NCBI GenBank assembly: GCA_024236395.1
Contig: JACKKO010000001.1
Coordinates: forward strand, 372,001 to 436,000
Length of the DNA: 64,000 nt
Source: Hyphomicrobiales bacterium
GTDB taxonomy: Bacteria > Pseudomonadota > Alphaproteobacteria > Rickettsiales > JACKKO01
Reading direction: 5' to 3'
Position 1 is the first letter of the stretch, and every line of letters starts with the position of its first letter. The notes beneath the pieces were generated by a model, which saw nothing but the letters and a program-made list of their open reading frames with translations, did not search any database and had not been told where the DNA came from. The position numbers and the translations under genes are program-made. Below are positions 6,899-18,422 of this stretch, one piece after another.

Positions 6899-9214
6899 GT
6901 GACGAAAAAACTGGTAACAAAAAAACGCATGATTCCCCTTGCCACTGGCCTGATGCTTTCTGCTTCAGCGCTGGCTTTTGTGGTGCCTATGCCTCTTTTG
7001 GCACAGTACTATAATGCAATTAGTTCTTCTGCGGAAACACAGGAAGCAAACGCATTTGGCAGCCGTCTGGTGCAGGCGGCGGATGAAGGGCGGCTGGCTA
7101 CCGTGCAAATGCTGTTGCGCCGTGGCACTGATGTGAATGAACGGGGTAAGCTGGATACGACAGCGCTGATGCGTGCAGCGTATCGCGGGCATGATGATGT
7201 GGCGAATTATCTGCTGCAGGTAGGCGCTGATCCCAATATCCGTGATATTGGTGGTGCAACGGCATTGCACCTGGCCAGCCGTGAGGGCAAGGACCGTGTG
7301 GTAGAGCTGCTGCTGATGCATGGCGCTGATCCCAATATCCGTGATGATGAAGGGTGGACGCCGCTTATGCGCGCATCGCTTAGCGGACAGAAGCCAGTGG
7401 TGGATATTCTGATTGCTAATGGCGCGAATGTAAATGCAGCTAATGGACTAGGTGAGACTGCACTGATGCATGCTGTCCAGGCACGCAGTATGGATGTGGT
7501 GGCATCGCTGATATCCCGTGGGGCAAATCCGGCGCAGGCCAATGCAGCTGGGGATAGTGCCATTGAGTTGGCGCGGCGTTATGAACAGCCAGAGATTGAA
7601 CAATATTTACTCGCGGCTTCTGGGCGTGTACCACAAACATCTGCTTTTGGGTATGGTTCAGCACAACAGTTTAATGAAATGCAGCCTGCTAGTGGTGGGC
7701 CAATCCCAATTACATCATCTCCGCAAAATGTCGCTGGGGTGCAACGGCGTATGCCGAAAGAGAATAATATGCTGCAACAGTGGCACTCGGATCAGGTGGC
7801 TACGGCAGCGCAGGCGGCACAACAACAAGCAGTCCAACGGTATGCTCAGGAAGTAACGCCACAAGTGCGTATTCAGCGTATTCCGGAACCTGCTGCAAAA
7901 CCAGCTCCGTCACAGGAGGTGGTGGCACGTATAGCGCGGGCATCGGAAACACAGGGCCGTCCGGAGGTAGCCAAGCCAGAAGCCAAACTGGCACCTCAGC
8001 AGGCGCAGCAAACGCCTATGTTTAAAGAGGACATGCGGCAATTTGTTGATAGCCATGGGGTAGTGGATCTGGAGAAAGTAAAAGATTTTGCGGTGGCTCG
8101 TCTGAATGCGATTGAGCAGGCAGAAGCCGTGCAGGTGCGTCAGCAACTGGCTGAGGCAGAGCGTAAAGCAGCGCAGGAAGCCGCAATGCGGGTGCAGCAG
8201 GCAAAATTTGAAGCCGAAAAACAAGCAGCAGAGCGCATAGAGGCCGCTAAAATCCAGATGGCAAAGTTTGAGTCGCATATGCAAAAAGTGTCCGGTCAGC
8301 AAATGGCGGCATTGGTTGCACGTGATTGGCAGAATCAGTACCTGGCAGAGCATCAGGCATTTAACGCGCCATCATCAGCACAGATTGCTTCGGTTGCGCC
8401 ACCGCCCAGCCCCTCTGCGGAGCAGGCACAACCGGTGACTCAGCATCGGCAGGCTGCCCAGGATATCGCCCCGCCGGTAAGGATTCCACAGACTGCATCC
8501 TATGCACCGCGACCGCCAGAGTCTGAGCAGCCCCAGGCCGCAGTTACCCAGGAGCAGTCTCGTGCGGCGGCCGGTGAGCGTCTCTACACGAAGACACAGG
8601 TGCAGGCGCTGATGCAGCAGGCCGTGGATCAGGTCATTGCGGCGAAGCAGGCCAGTATTCTGAAAGAGGCTGAGGAAAAGGCTGCACAAATCTTAGCAGC
8701 AGCACAATCGCAAGCCGAAGAACAGCTGGCGAATCTGGCTCCGGCGGCTGGGAATCCTGCGTCAGGGAATGCCGCGCAGGTGTTGCGTTCGCATAATACC
8801 GAACCTGCTGATACTGAATATCAACCGCGTGTGGAAGTTTCCCGTGCAATAATCACCCCCGCGCCACGGGATGATATTGCCGATGATATTACATACAATG
8901 TTGCCGGGCCTACTAGTGCGGATAACACTGAGGATGAAGATGCGTCCGACGGGCAAAATACAACAGGTGTCTGGCTTGAGATCGGTGATTTCCAATCTGG
9001 CAGGGAGGCCATTTCCCATTTTGCGGATATTTCCCGCCGTAATTCTATCCGGGGTCTCCGCCCGCGCATTCTATACCCGGAAGGGGATCGTGAGTATGTA
9101 GCCATTCAGATTGGTCCACTGAACTCTTACGATGCGGCCTCCCGTCTCTGTCAGTATTTCCAGACGGATAGCGTTAACTGCGTGATTAAGAATCAAACGG
9201 CGTTCAATTACTAA
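6899..9214 (+). CDS. periplasmic ankyrin-repeat protein with C-terminal SPOR domain
   Basis: A 771-aa envelope protein. It has a basic N-terminus and hydrophobic core, with likely signal cleavage at LLA-Q near residue 36. About five ankyrin repeats span residues 55-235 (TALMRAAYRGHDDVANYLL, TALHLASREGKDRVVELLL, TPLMRASLSGQKPVVDILI and others). A long Gln/Ala/Pro-rich stretch with coiled-coil segments rich in AEKQAAERIEAAK follows (about 290-640). A SPOR-like domain (about 690-770) ends the protein; it should bind denuded glycan strands of peptidoglycan, usually at division sites. I infer an envelope scaffold that gathers partners at the septum. The start is a GTG at 6899; an ATG at 6929 would shorten the signal peptide. 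The gene has its own 277-nt upstream region and no obvious operon partner. Confidence 0.82.
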   Translation: MTKKLVTKKRMIPLATGLMLSASALAFVVPMPLLAQYYNAISSSAETQEANAFGSRLVQAADEGRLATVQMLLRRGTDVNERGKLDTTALMRAAYRGHDDVANYLLQVGADPNIRDIGGATALHLASREGKDRVVELLLMHGADPNIRDDEGWTPLMRASLSGQKPVVDILIANGANVNAANGLGETALMHAVQARSMDVVASLISRGANPAQANAAGDSAIELARRYEQPEIEQYLLAASGRVPQTSAFGYGSAQQFNEMQPASGGPIPITSSPQNVAGVQRRMPKENNMLQQWHSDQVATAAQAAQQQAVQRYAQEVTPQVRIQRIPEPAAKPAPSQEVVARIARASETQGRPEVAKPEAKLAPQQAQQTPMFKEDMRQFVDSHGVVDLEKVKDFAVARLNAIEQAEAVQVRQQLAEAERKAAQEAAMRVQQAKFEAEKQAAERIEAAKIQMAKFESHMQKVSGQQMAALVARDWQNQYLAEHQAFNAPSSAQIASVAPPPSPSAEQAQPVTQHRQAAQDIAPPVRIPQTASYAPRPPESEQPQAAVTQEQSRAAAGERLYTKTQVQALMQQAVDQVIAAKQASILKEAEEKAAQILAAAQSQAEEQLANLAPAAGNPASGNAAQVLRSHNTEPADTEYQPRVEVSRAIITPAPRDDIADDITYNVAGPTSADNTEDEDASDGQNTTGVWLEIGDFQSGREAISHFADISRRNSIRGLRPRILYPEGDREYVAIQIGPLNSYDAASRLCQYFQTDSVNCVIKNQTAFNY

Positions 9215-9315
9215 TCTAAGCAATTAACTACTGGTTTCTTAGGGGGTTATTCCTCGTGCGGAGTATATACCCTTTCACTTGCCAGTTCTGGTGCAAACTG
9301 TTAGGTTCCTGTTCT

Positions 9316-10848
9316 ATGGTCAAAACTACAGTCATTAAACAGCTAGAAGAAAAACGCCGGGCGGCCCGTATGGGCGGAGGGCAGGATAAAATCGATAAGC
9401 AGCACGAAAGCGGCAAGCTGACGGCGCGTGAACGCATTGAAGTGTTGCTGGATCCGGATTCATTCGAAGAATACGGTATGTTTGTGGAACACCGTTGCAG
9501 CTCGTTTGGCATGGAAAAGACCCGTACCCCAGGTGATGGGGTGGTTACCGGACATGGCACGATTAATGGCCGCAGCGTCTTTGTCTATAGCCAGGATTTT
9601 ACCGTGCTGGGTGGGAGCATGAGCGAAACCAATGCCCGCAAAATCTGCCAGATCATGGATATGGCCATGAAGGTGGGTGCGCCGGTGATCGGGATCAATG
9701 ATTCCGGCGGGGCGCGGATTCAGGAAGGGGTAGATAGTCTCGGCGGGTATGGGGAGATTTTCCAGCGCAACGTGCTGGCTTCTGGTGTGGTGCCACAGAT
9801 TTCCCTGATTATGGGGCCATGTGCGGGGGGTGCAGTATATTCCCCGGCGCTGACCGATTTTACCTTCATGGTGCGCGGCAGTTCCTACATGTTTGTCACC
9901 GGGCCGGATGTGGTCAAGACGGTCACGCATGAGGAAGTTTCTCGTGAGGAGTTAGGTGGTGCCACCGTCCATACGACCAAGTCCCATGTGGCAGACCTGG
10001 CGTTTGATAATGACATTGACCTGCTGGTGCAGGCGCGGCGGTTGTTTAATTTCCTGCCGTCCTCCAACCGTATTCCTTCGCCGGAGCGCGAATCGCAGGA
10101 TCCGGAAGACCGGGTGGATACCACTTTGAATACGCTGATCCCGGAAAATCCGAATAAGCCGTATGACATGATGGAACTGGTGTGCAGCGTGATTGATGAA
10201 GGTGACTTCATGGAGCTGCAATCGGATTATGCCCGTAATATCATCACCGGGTTCGGCCGGATGAATGGTTCCACCATCGGGGTGATTGCGAATCAGCCCA
10301 TGGTGCTGGCGGGATGTCTGGATATTAATGCGTCAGTGAAAGCGGCGCGGTTTATCCGCTTCTGCGATGCCTTTAATGTCCCGGTTGTGACATTTGTTGA
10401 TGTGCCTGGCTTCCTGCCGGGGGTGCATCAGGAACATCACGGGATCATCAAGCACGGTGCCAAGCTGCTTTATGCCTATGCCGAAGCCACCGTGCCGAAG
10501 ATCACGGTGATTACCCGAAAGGCCTATGGTGGGGCGTATATCGTGATGAACTCCAAGCATCTGCGCGGGGATATTAACTATGCCTGGGCGAATGCGGAGA
10601 TCGCGGTGATGGGAGCCGAAGGCGCAGCGGAAATTCTCTATCGTCGCGAAGATGTCGAGGGCCTGAAGAAGCGCACCGAGGAATACCGTGAAAAATTCAG
10701 TAACCCCTTCGTGGCGGCCAGCCGTGGGTTTATTGATGATGTCATCCGCCCGCAGAACACGCGCTGGCGGATCTGCCGTGCACTGGCGATCCTGAAAGAC
10801 AAGGAAGTGGATACGCCCTGGAAGAAGCACGATAATCTTCCACTTTAA
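9316..10848 (+). CDS. pccB: acyl-CoA carboxylase carboxyltransferase (PccB-type beta subunit)
   Basis: A cytoplasmic carboxyltransferase of 510 aa, the usual length for PccB. It transfers CO2 from carboxybiotin to an acyl-CoA such as propionyl-CoA. The N-terminal crotonase-like half has the [19 protein letters not shown] and [16 protein letters not shown] segments that build the oxyanion sites. The C-terminal half has the DVPGFLPG and [10 protein letters not shown] motifs. At the position after GGAY most propionyl-CoA enzymes have Asp, but here it is Ile, which may broaden the acyl-CoA range (see findings). I start at the ATG at 9316, matching the family N-terminus; an upstream in-frame start at 9256 adds an unrelated 20 residues. 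No biotin carboxylase or BCCP alpha subunit is adjacent. Confidence 0.92.
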   Translation: MVKTTVIKQLEEKRRAARMGGGQDKIDKQHESGKLTARERIEVLLDPDSFEEYGMFVEHRCSSFGMEKTRTPGDGVVTGHGTINGRSVFVYSQDFTVLGGSMSETNARKICQIMDMAMKVGAPVIGINDSGGARIQEGVDSLGGYGEIFQRNVLASGVVPQISLIMGPCAGGAVYSPALTDFTFMVRGSSYMFVTGPDVVKTVTHEEVSREELGGATVHTTKSHVADLAFDNDIDLLVQARRLFNFLPSSNRIPSPERESQDPEDRVDTTLNTLIPENPNKPYDMMELVCSVIDEGDFMELQSDYARNIITGFGRMNGSTIGVIANQPMVLAGCLDINASVKAARFIRFCDAFNVPVVTFVDVPGFLPGVHQEHHGIIKHGAKLLYAYAEATVPKITVITRKAYGGAYIVMNSKHLRGDINYAWANAEIAVMGAEGAAEILYRREDVEGLKKRTEEYREKFSNPFVAASRGFIDDVIRPQNTRWRICRALAILKDKEVDTPWKKHDNLPL

Positions 10849-10859
10849 TTTCCAGTTGC

Positions 10860-13424
10860 TTATACATTACCATTACCCTGATCCATCACATCTTTCACTT
10901 TGGCCGCCAGCTGTTTAAGCGTAAACGGCTTGGGCAGAAAGTGGATATGGGGATTGTTGCTGTGCTGGCCAAGGAACATATCTTCCGCATAACCGGAAAT
11001 AAATAATACCTGCATATCAGGATAGGTATCCCCAATTTGCTCTACCAGTTCCGTGCCGGTCAGGCCGGGCATCATGACATCGGTAATAATCATATCCACC
11101 TCGTCACCATGTTCCTTCAGTACATCCAGTGCAATCAGACCGGATTCCGCTTCCAGCACCTTATATCCTTTGTTACTGAGCGCACGGCTGGAGAAGGCGC
11201 GTACCGGAGCCTCATCTTCCACCAGCAGGATTGTGCCGACACCGGTGAGGTCTGCGGCGTCATGATTCGATTCTTCCTTTATCGTGTCTGGTGTTGTTTC
11301 GGATGTTTCCGGAATGTGGGGTTTCAGAAAGATCAGGAAACGGGTGCCTTTGCCTTCTTCGCTGGCGACCATAAGATAACCACCGGTTTGTTTGATAATC
11401 CCATATACGGTGGCGAGCCCTAGCCCGGTGCCGGCACCGGGTCCTTTGGTGGTAAAGAACGGTTCAAAAATCTTCTGGATATAATTACGGGGAATACCAT
11501 GACCCGTATCGGCGATTTCAATACAGACATAGTCACCTTCTGGAATAGTTTCTTCATCCTGTGAGGGAAGGATGGCATCCTTTGGTAGTGGGTGGGTCGC
11601 ATCAATACGTATCATGCGGGTGCGCAGGGTCAATGTGCCGCCACCCACCATCGCATCGCGTGCGTTTACCGCTAAGTTGATAATCACCTGTTCCAGCTGA
11701 TTATGATCCGCTTTAATCAGCGCTACATCACGTCCATGGTACACTTTCAGTTCAATGGCCTCACCAATCAGACGGCGAATTAAATGTGAAAGTTCAGATA
11801 ATGCCTCGGAAAGGTCAATCACTTCCGGCTGCAAGGTTTGCTTGCGTGAGAATGCAAGCAGCTGCCGTACCAGGTTAGCGGCGCGGTTGGCATTTTGTTT
11901 GATCTGCATGATATCCGCAAAGGAGGGGTCGCCAGGCGGGTGGCGGATAAGCAATAGATCACAGAAGCCAAGCATGGCCGTCAGCAGATTATTAAAATCG
12001 TGTGCCACCCCGCCAGCGAGTTGTCCCACGGCATGCATTTTCTGTGCCTGTGTGAACTTCACTTCCAGATCTTTATGCTCGGTAACATCCACCAGGTAAG
12101 CAACGAATTTATAGGGCCCGTCTTCCAGGTGACGAAGGTGTAGAAGAGCAAGATATTCCTGATTACCCACCAGTTTGATTTCCAGTGGTGCATTCCGTTC
12201 GGTGCTTTCTGAATTACGTAGTAGGCGTGCAAGAGAGGGAGCATGATCGCCATGAATCACATCCGTTAATGGCCAGCCTGTTACACCCTGTGGTTTTCCG
12301 GTTAATGTGAAGAAAGAACGGTTGCCGTGAACAACGCTACCCTCCTGATCCAGACAGGCAATGGCAATCGGAGAAAAATGCATCACCTGTTGCCAGGTGG
12401 TGAAACTCAGTGGTGTTGAAGAATGATCCGGCTGTTCCTCCAGTGCATAATTTGTCACGATATGCCCTAGGCCCATCCGCATACTATCGCCACTAAAGGT
12501 TTGCAGTGTGCTTTCAGTATATTCCATCATCACGCGGTAACCACTGCGGTGGTGGAATGCAATGATACCCGCTTCCGGTTTTTTATTTACGGGTTTGTGT
12601 ACCAATAGGTCATTGACCTTTACCGGTTCCATCAGGATATCGCTTTGTGCATATCCCAGTGCCTGGGTGAATGCATCATTTACGTAAAGCAAGGTTCCAT
12701 CGCGCTCCGCGAGGTAAATGGGCCAGGGCATTTGTTCCAGCAGGCGATACAGCGTATCATCAGGGGTGCGTTTATCACTGGCTTTTTGTGCCGGTAATGC
12801 GCTATCCCGCACGGCACGTAAAACAAAATAGTTATTGAAACGCCGGAGTGGTTCCAACGTGAGGTATACCATCACCGGCGTTTCCGGCATGCGGTACTGA
12901 CATAATATCCGGCTACTTTGATGGGTACGCAATGCATAAAGCAGGCTTTCCTGGCCTGCAGCACTAAGGGAGAAATGTTCTAACACCTGTTCCAGACGTG
13001 TTAGTGTTTTCAGGCTATGTTTCATGAAATTACGCAAGAAGCCGGGATTGCAGTATATAATTTCATGGTTCTTCCGGACGATCAGACAGAATTCGGTTCC
13101 GGCACGGATGGCATCGGCGAAAAGGGCGTTCTGAAATTCATTGATGAGTACAGAACGATACACTTTATCCATGAATAGCGAGATACCGGCAATCAGCACC
13201 AGGAACACACAGCACACAGCAGCGACGATCATCGGCAGAGAAAAATCATCCTGCTTTAGGCTGATCACCAGAATAGCCACAAATGCCACAACCGCCAGCA
13301 ACACCAGCCGTGCGGAGCGCGGTTCCAGCTGGCGCAGGACAAACGTTTCCTCCTCACGCGAGAGACTGGCGAAGTCTGCAAAACGTTTCTCGATGAGCGG
13401 CTGTTCCTGTTCGGGTGTTTCCAT
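10860..13424 (-). CDS. cckA: CckA-type hybrid sensor histidine kinase
   Basis: A membrane hybrid kinase of 854 aa matching CckA, the alphaproteobacterial cell-cycle kinase that phosphorylates or dephosphorylates CtrA and CpdR through ChpT. Two transmembrane segments (about 39-56 and 63-84) precede three PAS-like regions (about 105-205, 225-330, 345-450). The HisKA domain has the phospho-acceptor His at 475 in [12 protein letters not shown], followed by a GHKL ATPase domain with DTGHGIP and [13 protein letters not shown]-terminal receiver carries the phospho-acceptor Asp in IITDVMMPG. It lies 15 nt behind flhB on the same strand, a pairing seen in other alphaproteobacteria that links flagellar export to CtrA control. 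It is convergent with the carboxyltransferase gene. Confidence 0.92.
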   Translation of the reverse strand: METPEQEQPLIEKRFADFASLSREEETFVLRQLEPRSARLVLLAVVAFVAILVISLKQDDFSLPMIVAAVCCVFLVLIAGISLFMDKVYRSVLINEFQNALFADAIRAGTEFCLIVRKNHEIIYCNPGFLRNFMKHSLKTLTRLEQVLEHFSLSAAGQESLLYALRTHQSSRILCQYRMPETPVMVYLTLEPLRRFNNYFVLRAVRDSALPAQKASDKRTPDDTLYRLLEQMPWPIYLAERDGTLLYVNDAFTQALGYAQSDILMEPVKVNDLLVHKPVNKKPEAGIIAFHHRSGYRVMMEYTESTLQTFSGDSMRMGLGHIVTNYALEEQPDHSSTPLSFTTWQQVMHFSPIAIACLDQEGSVVHGNRSFFTLTGKPQGVTGWPLTDVIHGDHAPSLARLLRNSESTERNAPLEIKLVGNQEYLALLHLRHLEDGPYKFVAYLVDVTEHKDLEVKFTQAQKMHAVGQLAGGVAHDFNNLLTAMLGFCDLLLIRHPPGDPSFADIMQIKQNANRAANLVRQLLAFSRKQTLQPEVIDLSEALSELSHLIRRLIGEAIELKVYHGRDVALIKADHNQLEQVIINLAVNARDAMVGGGTLTLRTRMIRIDATHPLPKDAILPSQDEETIPEGDYVCIEIADTGHGIPRNYIQKIFEPFFTTKGPGAGTGLGLATVYGIIKQTGGYLMVASEEGKGTRFLIFLKPHIPETSETTPDTIKEESNHDAADLTGVGTILLVEDEAPVRAFSSRALSNKGYKVLEAESGLIALDVLKEHGDEVDMIITDVMMPGLTGTELVEQIGDTYPDMQVLFISGYAEDMFLGQHSNNPHIHFLPKPFTLKQLAAKVKDVMDQGNGNV

Positions 13425-13439
13425 GCTTTGTGATATTCC

Positions 13440-14519
13440 CTAGGCGCGCTTTGTTTTCCCCTTAAGTTTATAAACGTAGCCGATCACCTGTGCAACGGCG
13501 CGGTAATGTTCCAGTGGGATTTCTTCATCAATTTCACAACTGGCATGTAGTGCCCGTGCCAGTGGTGGGTTTTCCACTACCGGTACGCCATGTTCTTCGG
13601 CGACGCTACGGATATTGAGGGCGATCTGGTCCTGTCCTTTTGCAACGACCACCGGTGCCCGCATCGTATCTTCATCATATTGCAAGGCAACAGCAAAGTG
13701 GGTCGGGTTGGTGATAATGACGTCTGCATTTGGTACGGCTGCCATCATGCGCTTGCGAGCACGTTCACGACGTATGCTGCGCAGGCGCTCTTTGATAACA
13801 GGATCCCCTTCCGTTTGTTTGAATTCCTCTTTCAGTTCCTGACGGGACATACGCAGATTCTTGTAATACTCGTACCGCTGGTACATGTAATCCAGTACCG
13901 CAATTACCGCCATGATAATCGAAGTAGCCAGTAGGATCCGGAATGCCAGGAATGCCAGTAAACCCAGAATATCATCCAGATCTTCCTGCGGCAGTTCCAC
14001 CAGGTGAGGTAACTCAGGGTAAATCACCATAAAACCAACCACACCAACAATGATGATTTTGAGTAGGCCTTTAATAAAATCCATCAGCGCCCGTAGGGAA
14101 ACCAGCCGTTTTAATCCTGCCAGCAGAGATATCCGATCCAGTTTAGGCATGATAGGGTCGGTGGTTACCAGCCAGCCATGCTGCAGGAGGGCAGCGACAA
14201 TGCTCACGATTACGGTGCCAAGTACCGGCAGCAGAAGGATGAGTGCGCTTTTTGAAATAACACCCCACAAAATACGACCCAACCCACCGTCACTCATCAG
14301 CATATCATGGGGACTGGTAATGAAAGGGGCAAGAAGCGTGGCGGTTTTTTTCATCAGGAACGGTGCCAGCCAGGATACCGTCATAAAAAGAAAGAAGAGG
14401 AGCAGGAAGCTGGTGACTTCGCGGGAATTAATTACGTTCCCTTTTTTCACCGCTTCCTGCAGCCTTCGGTCTGTAGGTTCCTCTGTTTTCTCGGAACTGT
14501 CTTGTAAATCGTCTGGCAT
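13440..14519 (-). CDS. flhB: flagellar type III export apparatus protein FlhB
   Basis: An inner-membrane component of the flagellar export gate, 359 aa. The N-terminus has the family's EKTEEPTDRRLQEAVKKGNV signature, then four transmembrane helices. The cytoplasmic autocleavage motif NPTH follows, in DVIITNPTHFAVAL. FlhB cuts itself between Asn and Pro here to switch substrate from rod/hook to filament proteins. The C-terminal cytoplasmic domain is complete. No other flagellar gene is in the window, but cckA follows 15 nt downstream. It is divergent from tsaC with a 40-nt gap, so the two promoters must overlap. The organism is presumably motile at some stage, unless the rest of the flagellar set is missing. 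Confidence 0.95.
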   Translation of the reverse strand: MPDDLQDSSEKTEEPTDRRLQEAVKKGNVINSREVTSFLLLFFLFMTVSWLAPFLMKKTATLLAPFITSPHDMLMSDGGLGRILWGVISKSALILLLPVLGTVIVSIVAALLQHGWLVTTDPIMPKLDRISLLAGLKRLVSLRALMDFIKGLLKIIIVGVVGFMVIYPELPHLVELPQEDLDDILGLLAFLAFRILLATSIIMAVIAVLDYMYQRYEYYKNLRMSRQELKEEFKQTEGDPVIKERLRSIRRERARKRMMAAVPNADVIITNPTHFAVALQYDEDTMRAPVVVAKGQDQIALNIRSVAEEHGVPVVENPPLARALHASCEIDEEIPLEHYRAVAQVIGYVYKLKGKTKRA

Positions 14520-14559
14520 GGTTTTGCGCTACCCTGCAAGCTATGTTATAGCAGTGGTC

Positions 14560-15192
14560 ATGACAGTGATAGCAAAATATACACCGGCCAGTATTGAACA
14601 GGCCATCGCATACCTGCAACGTGGCGAGGTGGTGGCAGTACCAACAGAAACTGTCTACGGGTTAGTGGCAGATGCAACCTCTGAAGAAGCCGTTACGCAT
14701 TTCTATAATGTGAAGGGCAGGGCAGCGGGAAAACCCTCGCAGATACTGGTATCAGGGCTGGAAGTTGCCGAAGCGATTGCAACATTTCCGGCAGGGGCGG
14801 CGGCACTGGCAAAATGCTTCTGGCCGGGGGCGTTGACGCTGGTGATTCCTGCAAAAGCCGGGAGCAAATTGGCGGAATCCGCGATGGCAGAAAATGGTAC
14901 GATTGGCATTCGCGTCCCGGCACACGAGATACCGCTTGCGCTATTAAAGCGGTGGAGGCGTCCCGTGATTGCCTCCAGTGCCAACCGTGCCGGTGAACCG
15001 GTACTGGAGGGGGCGGGTGCCATTGCCCACGTATTTCAGGATACCGTTGGGCTGGTGATTGCCGATGAGGTGCAGCACACCACTGCACCGGCTTCGACGG
15101 TGGTGGATGCCACGGGGACGGTGCCGGTCATCCTGCGTCAGGGAGCCATTGATGCCGAGACGATCCGGAAGGTATGGAGTGCGGTATCGTAA
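14560..15192 (+). CDS. tsaC: L-threonylcarbamoyladenylate synthase (TsaC/Sua5/YrdC)
   Basis: This makes threonylcarbamoyl-AMP from threonine, bicarbonate and ATP, the first step of the universal t6A37 modification of ANN-decoding tRNAs. It has 210 aa, so it is the single YrdC-domain form without the Sua5 C-terminal extension. The family motifs are PTETVYGLVADA near the start, KGRAAGKPSQILV, FWPGALTLV, and PVIASSANRAGEPV. The open frame extends far upstream across flhB on the other strand; the ATG at 14560 gives the normal N-terminus and falls after the flhB start. The tail is convergent with the next gene. Confidence 0.93.
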   Translation: MTVIAKYTPASIEQAIAYLQRGEVVAVPTETVYGLVADATSEEAVTHFYNVKGRAAGKPSQILVSGLEVAEAIATFPAGAAALAKCFWPGALTLVIPAKAGSKLAESAMAENGTIGIRVPAHEIPLALLKRWRRPVIASSANRAGEPVLEGAGAIAHVFQDTVGLVIADEVQHTTAPASTVVDATGTVPVILRQGAIDAETIRKVWSAVS

Positions 15193-15197
15193 TATTT

Positions 15198-16115
15198 CTA
15201 ATACCTCAATAGATAATCCGAACAATGTTCTTCGTAAAATGCCTTAATCGTAGGGGCAGCCTTTGCATATTTTTCTAATAACATAACATATAATTTTTTT
15301 TGAAATTCATTAGGTGAGTCTGGTACATATCTGTCTTGTTCATAGGGGGCATATGCTCTAACAAGGCGTAATGTTTCATTTTGTAAGATGGGTATATTGC
15401 TTCTGTAGGATGAAGTACATGTGAGGAGGTCATTTTTTATAAGATCATCAAGAAGTATCTGAATATTAAGCAATAACATCAGTGGGGCTATGCGCTCGGA
15501 TTTGCTTTTTCTATTTATAAAGTGGTTAACATCAAGTGATTCATTTCGTAGCATTCTTGCAGTTTGGGAAGTAATTTCCCATATACGTTCTATTTTTTCT
15601 TCGGGTGTTTCGTGTAGTAGTTTTCGATGTGCAGTATATGTGAATAAATATTCCTTCATCATATGGATACGACTTACTTCGCTAACAGTACTCGATGCAA
15701 AGGAGGCAGAAGCAAGAGCACTGTATTGATTGAGAATCGTATGGAGTGTTTCCGAGGTAACATTTTTTGAATAAAGATCATTATAATATCCCTGCCATAA
15801 GAGGCGTTCGCCATCATTTTCAGGAATTTTTTTTAAGGCACTTTGGTAGAAATGATATTGTAGTGGCTTCAATATATACATACCAATAGCATCACCTATG
15901 GATGAGCCAGTATATTTTTTCCTTACTCCGCCAAGAAAGTTAAACAGGATATATTCTTGTTTAACTTTATAAACAGAATCATATTCTTCCCAATATTCAC
16001 CGCCTACCTCATACGCTATTCTGGTGAATACAATAGCTGAGAGTGCTGCATAGGTTGCGCTACCGGATACAAGTATGAAAAAAGAAAATAACAAAAATTC
16101 TTTTACTTTTTTCAT
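15198..16115 (-). CDS. hypothetical membrane-anchored or secreted protein
   Basis: A 305-aa protein that I do not recognise. The first 28 residues form a signal peptide or single membrane anchor (KKVKEFLLFSFFILVSGSAT). The rest is predicted to be mostly helical and rich in Tyr, Lys, Glu and Leu, with cysteines near residues 235 and 298. Base composition is clearly AT-richer than groEL and tsaC on either side, which suggests an orphan or transferred gene. A GGGGTC ribosome site lies about nine bases before the ATG. It stands alone between tsaC (convergent) and the groEL terminator, and could be an envelope protein. The call as a gene rests on length, start site and signal sequence. Confidence 0.7.
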   Translation of the reverse strand: MKKVKEFLLFSFFILVSGSATYAALSAIVFTRIAYEVGGEYWEEYDSVYKVKQEYILFNFLGGVRKKYTGSSIGDAIGMYILKPLQYHFYQSALKKIPENDGERLLWQGYYNDLYSKNVTSETLHTILNQYSALASASFASSTVSEVSRIHMMKEYLFTYTAHRKLLHETPEEKIERIWEITSQTARMLRNESLDVNHFINRKSKSERIAPLMLLLNIQILLDDLIKNDLLTCTSSYRSNIPILQNETLRLVRAYAPYEQDRYVPDSPNEFQKKLYVMLLEKYAKAAPTIKAFYEEHCSDYLLRY

Positions 16116-16200
16116 GATATTAAAGACCCCAGTTATAGCGTCTGAGAAATGAAGCTTGATGACAGCATAATAATATATAGGGCTGCAACAACTCCTAATA

Positions 16201-16262
16201 TCGCGGGTGTATCATGCATCCGCGATATAAAAAGGCTGCGACGTTGCCATCGCAGCCTTTTT
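16201..16262. terminator. bidirectional terminator after groEL, with an extra hairpin
   Basis: At 16229-16262 AAAAAGGCTGCGA pairs with TCGCAGCCTTTTT across an 8-nt loop, giving a strong stem with a U-run on either strand. It serves groEL on the minus strand. A second small dyad, TCGCGG to CCGCGA, sits at 16201-16225. Confidence 0.88.
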
Positions 16263-16287
16263 GTGTGGAAAATATTTGGGGGTGGGA

Positions 16288-17958
<1,671 letters not shown>

Positions 17959-17990
17959 CTATTCTCCTGTTTATCAAATAATGAATGAAA

Positions 17991-18308
17991 TTAGGCAGCT
18001 TTCTTTTTGCCTTTGGCCTGACCTTCGATCACACCAAGGATATCGGACTCCTTCAGGATCAGGAGCTCTTGGCCCTCTACCTTGATTTCCTGGCCACCCC
18101 ATTTGCCAAACAACACAATATCCCCGGCTTTGACATCCAGCGGGATTTGCTTGCCGTTTTCATCACGGGTACCTGGCCCAGTGGCAATCACTTCACCTTT
18201 GGTTGGTTTTTCCTTTGCCGTATCGGGGATGATAATGCCACCGGCGGTGCGCTCATCTTCCTCAATGCGACGTACCAGTACACGATCATGTAATGGTCTG
18301 ATTTTCAT
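17991..18308 (-). CDS. groS: co-chaperonin GroES
   Basis: The 10-kDa lid of the GroEL chamber, 105 aa. It starts [14 protein letters not shown] and has the mobile loop [17 protein letters not shown] and the [12 protein letters not shown] segment; a Lys-rich tail ends it. The open frame begins at 18395 but the normal start is the ATG at 18308, preceded by a GGAG ribosome site. It is the first gene of the groESL operon, with a sigma32-like promoter about 60-90 nt upstream. I see no CIRCE inverted repeat, so HrcA control is not indicated here. Confidence 0.97.
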   Translation of the reverse strand: MKIRPLHDRVLVRRIEEDERTAGGIIIPDTAKEKPTKGEVIATGPGTRDENGKQIPLDVKAGDIVLFGKWGGQEIKVEGQELLILKESDILGVIEGQAKGKKKAA

Positions 18309-18365
18309 AAAGTATCTCCACACAATTAAGGTTAATTTATAATCACTGCTTTCAGTAAGCTTGAA

Positions 18366-18396
18366 CAGATATAGTCTCCTTGTGTGGGGTTTCAAG
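18366..18396 (-). promoter_or_regulatory. sigma32 (RpoH) heat-shock promoter of groESL
   Basis: On the minus strand CTTGAAA (18396-18390) is followed after 15 nt by CTATATCTG (18374-18366). Both fit the alphaproteobacterial RpoH consensus, CTTG for -35 and CYTATNT for -10. The gene start is about 58 nt downstream. Confidence 0.8.
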
Positions 18397-18422
18397 GGGA
18401 AGAAAGAGAATTTCTTAAAAAA

